Part shown: piece after piece, positions 6,376 to 8,981 of the stretch
How the letters are laid out: each line of letters starts with the position of its first letter
Position numbering within the stretch: position 1 is the first letter of the stretch
Assembly (NCBI GenBank): GCA_964638245.1
Contig: CAZWZG010000129.1
Location: 1 to 8,981, forward strand
Source of the DNA: CAZWZG01 sp964638245
GTDB taxonomy: Bacteria > Pseudomonadota > Alphaproteobacteria > Rhodobacterales > Rhodobacteraceae
DNA: 8,981 bases
Direction of reading: 5' to 3'
Made by a program: the position numbers and the translations under genes
The notes under the pieces: model-generated
What the model was told of the DNA's origin: nothing
What the model saw: only the letters and a program-made list of their open reading frames with translations
Databases searched by the model: none

Positions 6376-6434
6376 ATGACCACCTCCGGTACCAACACCC
6401 GCGAGCGTCTTAGGCAATCTGGACAAACGAACCG

Positions 6435-6462
6435 TTGATGTTGCGCGTTTTGTCCGTAAAAT
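6435..6462 (+). promoter_or_regulatory. Candidate promoter of the carbonic anhydrase gene
   Basis: TTGATG (6435-6440) and TAAAAT (6457-6462) are separated by 16 bases in the 121-base spacer between the divergent genes. Transcription would start near 6469, giving a leader of about 28 bases. A perfect short palindrome, TTGTT-GCAA-AACAA (6463-6476), lies over that start point and could be an operator. Confidence 0.4.
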
Positions 6463-6496
6463 TTGTTGCAAAACAAGCGACTGGGGAACGCACCAA

Positions 6497-7159
6497 ATGG
6501 ACCGCACAAAACCGATCCCGCCCTACCTGGCGAGCCGCTATCGCGGCTGGCGCGCGACATCGTTTGCCGACAACGAAGTCTGGTACAAAAGGCTGGCGCT
6601 GGAGGGGCAGACGCCGCAGGCAATGGTGATTGCGTGCTGTGACAGCCGTGTGACTGTGGAGTCCATATTTGTCGCCGATGCGGGCGAATTCTTCATTCAC
6701 CGCAACATCGCGAACCTCGTCCCTCCCTACCGGCCTGAAAGTGATCTGGCAGGGACGTCAGCGGCGATAGAATACGCAGTAAAGATCCTGAAGGTGGCCC
6801 ATATCATCGTGCTTGGGCATTCCCGCTGCGGCGGGGTCGAAGCCTGCTACAACAGTTGCGCTAGCGGCGAGCCGGCAGGTGGTGGTGCGCTCGATTTTGT
6901 GGATGCCTGGCTGGATATCCTGCGCCCGCGATATGCACATTTGCCAGAAGCGGACGAAGCCGTACGGCGCGCGGCTTTTGAGCATGAGGCCATTCTGGCC
7001 TCGATCACCAATCTTCTGACGTTCCCGTTTGTGGAAGAAGCGGTGGCCCAAAAGCGTCTTGCGCTGCATGGCGCATGGATCGACATCGCCGACGGCACAC
7101 TTCTGACCTATGACGGGGCGGCCCATAGTTTTGGGCCGACCGGAAAAATCGCGACTTAG
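6497..7159 (+). CDS. Beta-class carbonic anhydrase
   Basis: A 220-residue enzyme interconverting CO2 and bicarbonate with a bound zinc. The ATG at 6497 has GGGGAA about 8-10 bases upstream. The zinc ligands are Cys47 (in VIACCDSRV), His108 and Cys111 (in VLGHSRCGGV); Asp49 and Arg51 form the usual activating pair, so the active site is complete. Supporting family signals are GEFFIHRNIANLVPPY, GTSAAIEYAVKILKVAHIIVLGHSRCGG and the C-terminal LALHGAWIDIADGTLLTYD. Length matches the bacterial form of 200-230 residues. No signal peptide is visible, so it is cytoplasmic and probably supplies bicarbonate to carboxylases. It is transcribed divergently from the aminopeptidase operon, and its stop codon overlaps the stop of a small frame on the other strand. 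Confidence 0.96.
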   Translation: MDRTKPIPPYLASRYRGWRATSFADNEVWYKRLALEGQTPQAMVIACCDSRVTVESIFVADAGEFFIHRNIANLVPPYRPESDLAGTSAAIEYAVKILKVAHIIVLGHSRCGGVEACYNSCASGEPAGGGALDFVDAWLDILRPRYAHLPEADEAVRRAAFEHEAILASITNLLTFPFVEEAVAQKRLALHGAWIDIADGTLLTYDGAAHSFGPTGKIAT

Positions 7160-7290
7160 GCTGTGAGGAACAGCGGTCGCGACGATTGACCGGTCCGACC
7201 CGTCAAAAAGACGTTCTCGCGGCGCCGTGCGACGGCTTCAAGCGCAGCCAGCCGACGGGCGCGCGCGACCTGTATCAACACCTCAGTCAC
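7156..7290 (-). CDS. Possible 44-residue mini-protein, or 3' half of a frameshifted small gene
   Basis: From a GTG at 7290-7288 the frame reads VTEVLIQVARARRLAALEAVARRRENVF... and ends LFLTA (44 residues), a basic, helix-prone chain with codon use rich in G/C at third positions, like the neighbouring genes. Two placements argue that the frame has been under selection. Its start overlaps the stop of the upstream small frame in GTGA, and its TAA (7158-7156) overlaps the TAG of carbonic anhydrase tail to tail. There is no clear ribosome binding site at the GTG. The frame is also open upstream of the GTG for about 48 codons without a start codon, so a single frameshifted gene joining both halves is an equally good reading. 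No family is recognised. Confidence 0.35.
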   Translation of the reverse strand: MTEVLIQVARARRLAALEAVARRRENVFLTGRTGQSSRPLFLTA

Positions 7291-7463
7291 GCGGCTTGCC
7301 GTGGCGAGGCGGCCCGGCGCGCGGACCAGTTGCGCACCAGCGAAGACACCAGATCGGCGTCCACGTCGGGCAACGCGCGACGATGATTGCGGAGATCGAG
7401 GGCCCCCTCGGTCAGTTTTCGGACAGTCTTCGACTGTCGGTCATATTTCTGCTTAGCGTCCAT
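7287..7463 (-). CDS. Possible 58-residue small protein, or 5' half of a frameshifted small gene
   Basis: The ATG at 7463-7461 has AAGGGG six bases upstream, a good ribosome binding site; another in-frame ATG lies two codons earlier but abuts the AAGGGG. The product reads MDAKQKYDRQSKTVRKLTEGALDLRNHRRALPDVDADLVSSLVRNW and then an Arg/Ala/Ser-rich tail. It is basic, soluble and probably helical. The tail after NW looks less protein-like than the first part, while the next frame over becomes convincing at the same place, which hints at a frameshift rather than a true stop. If joined, the protein would be about 100-107 residues. No family is recognised and no neighbouring partner explains it. Confidence 0.4.
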   Translation of the reverse strand: MDAKQKYDRQSKTVRKLTEGALDLRNHRRALPDVDADLVSSLVRNWSARRAASPRQAA

Positions 7464-7891
7464 GTTCATCCCCTTATGGCCTTGCAAGCGAAGCGCAGGT
7501 GCAGGTTTGCCAAGTGTTGGGGAGCAATGGCGGCGAGGACTAGACGTTCCTCTCGTCAGAGCGCCCTGAACGTTGGCGCACCATGTACCGTACCATCCTC
7601 TCGACGGGGCCGAAGTTGCAGCAGAGGCCCGCGCCGTCGAATTAATGCTTTCTCAGGGAGTTGGGCCGAATGCGGGCGCAATTGTGGCAAGAAAAGGGCG
7701 AAGACCTTCAAGAAGGCGTGTAGCCGGGGCGAACTTAGGCGAAGAGAGGAAATAAACGCGCGATTTCAGGGCGTTACATAGAGAGCGCTCTGAGATTGGC
7801 CCAGATGCCATACGCTTAAGAAAGTTGCAAAAGCTGGAAACAAAGAGCGTCAAAATCCCGATATCGTTCAAGCTTCTGAAACTGTTAACGA
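7464..7891. other. Intergenic stretch without a convincing gene
   Basis: About 430 bases between the small minus-strand frame and the asd terminator. Short open frames occur on both strands, for example one on the plus strand from 7573 to 7755, but they lack ribosome binding sites, have mixed codon use and match no family I know. No tRNA, hairpin terminator or repeat was found. The 3' part (about 7740-7890) is noticeably A/T-richer than its surroundings. It may hold remnants of a decayed gene. Confidence 0.5.
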
Positions 7892-7916
7892 ATTCCGCCG
7901 CGAATCGCGGCGGAAT
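7892..7916 (-). terminator. Terminator of asd
   Basis: A perfect 12-base inverted repeat, ATTCCGCCGCGA (7892-7903) and TCGCGGCGGAAT (7905-7916), with one base at its centre; in RNA this gives an 11-bp stem with a 3-base loop. Read on the minus strand it lies 32 bases after the asd stop codon and is followed by TCGTTAACAGTTT, a weak T-rich tail. The position and stem strength support termination of asd; the tail is poor, so efficiency is uncertain. Confidence 0.75.
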
Positions 7917-7948
7917 CAAGTCTCAAAAGCGGGCAGAAATGAGCGCCC

Positions 7949-8954
7949 TTAGCCTTTTTTCAGAATCCGGTTCCCAAGCAGCTCGGCGATCTGCACTGCA
8001 TTCAGTGCCGCGCCCTTGCGCAGGTTGTCCGAGACGCACCAGAAATTCAGGCCGTTGTCGATCGTGCTGTCCTGCCGGATCCGGCTGATAAAGGTCGCAA
8101 AGTCACCGACGCACTCGACGGGCGTCACGTATCCGCCATCTTCGCGCTTATCGACCACCAGAATGCCTGGCGAGACGCGCAGCAATTCGCGCGCTTCATC
8201 TTCGTCCAGGAATTCCTCGGTTTCGATATTCACCGCTTCGGAATGACCAACGAACACGGGCACGCGCACGCAGGTNNNNNNNNNNNNNNNNNNNNNNNNN
8301 NNNNNNNNTCTTCCACTCTTCCTTGGTCGACCCGTCTTCCATGAAACTGTCGATGTGGGGAATGACGTTGAAGGCGATCTGTTTGGGGTACACCGACGGC
8401 GCGACCTCCTGACCCGGCACATACATGCCCTTGGTCTGGTTCCACAGCTCGTCCATGGCGTCCTTGCCCGAGCCGGACACCGACTGATACGTCGACACGA
8501 CAACGCGCTTGATCGTTGCGCGATCATGGAGGGGCTTCAAAGCCACCACCATCTGCGCGGTCGAACAGTTCGGGTTCGCGATGATGTTTTTCTTGGCATA
8601 GCCTTCAATCGCGTCCGGATTCACCTCGGGCACGATCAGTGGCACATCCGGGTCATAGCGGTAGAGCGATGAGTTATCGATCACAACGCATCCCGCCTTA
8701 GCAGCCTTGGGCGCGTATTTCTTCGTGGGCTCTGACCCGATGGCAAACAGCGCGATGTCCCAGCCCGTGAAATCGAACGTATCAAGATCCTGGCACTTGA
8801 TCGTCTGATCGCCAAAGCTGGCTTGTGTCCCGACCGAGCGGCGCGACGCAAGTGCCGCGATCTCGTCGACTGGAAACTCGCGCTCTGCGAGGATGTTGAG
8901 CATTTCCCGACCGACATTTCCTGTCGCGCCGGCCACGACTACGCGATATCCCAT
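7949..8954 (-). CDS. asd: Aspartate-semialdehyde dehydrogenase, interrupted by an assembly gap
   Basis: This enzyme reduces aspartyl phosphate to aspartate semialdehyde with NADPH, the branch point to lysine/diaminopimelate, threonine and methionine. The ATG at 8954-8952 has GGAGG 5 bases upstream; the longer TTG start at 8966 would overlap that site. The N-terminal half (215 residues before the gap) has the nucleotide-binding GATGNVG (9-15) and the active-site Cys130 in NIIANPNCSTAQMV. The C-terminal half (108 residues) starts TCVRVPVFVGHSEAVNIE, carrying the catalytic His, and ends LNAVQIAELLGNRILKKG at a TAA. The two halves are in different reading frames as written because the N run is not the true length. 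Relatives have about 17 residues here (KM...KVTA), giving a total near 340, the family's usual size. The gene is therefore most likely intact in the organism. Confidence 0.95.
8276..8308. other. Assembly gap (33 Ns) inside asd
   Basis: A run of 33 undetermined bases. The flanking coding frames require a missing length that is 2 modulo 3, whereas 33 is 0 modulo 3, so the run is only a size estimate. Family knowledge suggests about 50 missing bases. The apparent frameshift in asd is therefore an assembly effect, not a mutation. Confidence 0.95.
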
Positions 8955-8981
8955 CGCCGCCTCCAAAACCTTAGACGCGCG

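Noticed and set aside
7573..7755. Plus-strand frame of about 60 codons containing EVAAEARAVELMLSQGVGPNAG.
   Set aside because: It has only a TTG start without a ribosome binding site, the tail is Arg-rich low quality, and no family is recognised.
7227..7781. Long plus-strand open frame of 184 codons.
   Set aside because: Composition is Arg/Ser/Cys-rich as in a shadow frame, it lacks a ribosome binding site and overlaps better minus-strand candidates.
7949..8527. True frameshift or pseudogene of asd.
   Set aside because: The frame change coincides exactly with the N run, and both flanks are perfect matches to intact family segments.

Overview
The window looks like a draft-assembly piece of a high-GC alphaproteobacterium of the Rhodobacteraceae (Roseobacter group). 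Supporting this are a DUF2794 protein with close roseobacter-like wording (GRMVAAGEWRDYG, LYRVEKRPRLR), an alphaproteobacterial-type LexA box (GAAC-N7-GAAC) before an imuB gene, an M17 aminopeptidase coupled to an SH3/NlpC-P60 hydrolase, and a Rhodobacteraceae-style aspartate-semialdehyde dehydrogenase. This assignment rests on family recognition from memory, not on a search. The run of Ns at 8276-8308 shows that the sequence is scaffolded.

Layout. 1-605 (+): 3' part of a slipin/SPFH membrane-scaffold gene, closed by a strong hairpin terminator and a G/C-rich repeat-like stretch. 737-2455 (+): the SOS mutagenesis accessory factor ImuB, with its own candidate promoter overlapped by a LexA box. 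Its usual partners imuA and dnaE2 are not beside it. 2556-3142 (+): a small exported protein of unknown function whose ribosome binding site lies inside a perfect 10-bp hairpin. 3185-3317: a stretch with no gene that can fold into three successive hairpins ending in a T-rich tract, a possible small RNA or structured leader. 3374-3718 (+): a DUF2794 protein. 3715-6375 (-): a three-gene operon read right to left, consisting of a small helical protein, leucyl aminopeptidase and an NlpC/P60 cysteine peptidase; the last two overlap in GTGA. Its tail meets the DUF2794 gene at a shared CTAG. 6435-7159 (+): a beta-class carbonic anhydrase with a candidate promoter in the divergent spacer. 7156-7463 (-): two tiny coupled reading frames, or one small frameshifted gene, unrecognised. 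7464-7891: no convincing gene. 7892-8954 (-): asd with its terminator, broken by the assembly gap.

How the genes work together. The aminopeptidase and NlpC/P60 hydrolase probably serve peptide or murein-peptide turnover. Asd feeds the lysine/diaminopimelate, threonine and methionine branches, and carbonic anhydrase supplies bicarbonate for carboxylations; these last two are housekeeping neighbours rather than a visible pathway. No mobile element, CRISPR array, tRNA or rRNA was seen. I do not see a clearly new multi-gene system. The most interesting points are the orphan LexA-controlled imuB, the hairpin-masked ribosome binding site, the structured 3185-3317 stretch and the coupled mini-genes beside carbonic anhydrase.
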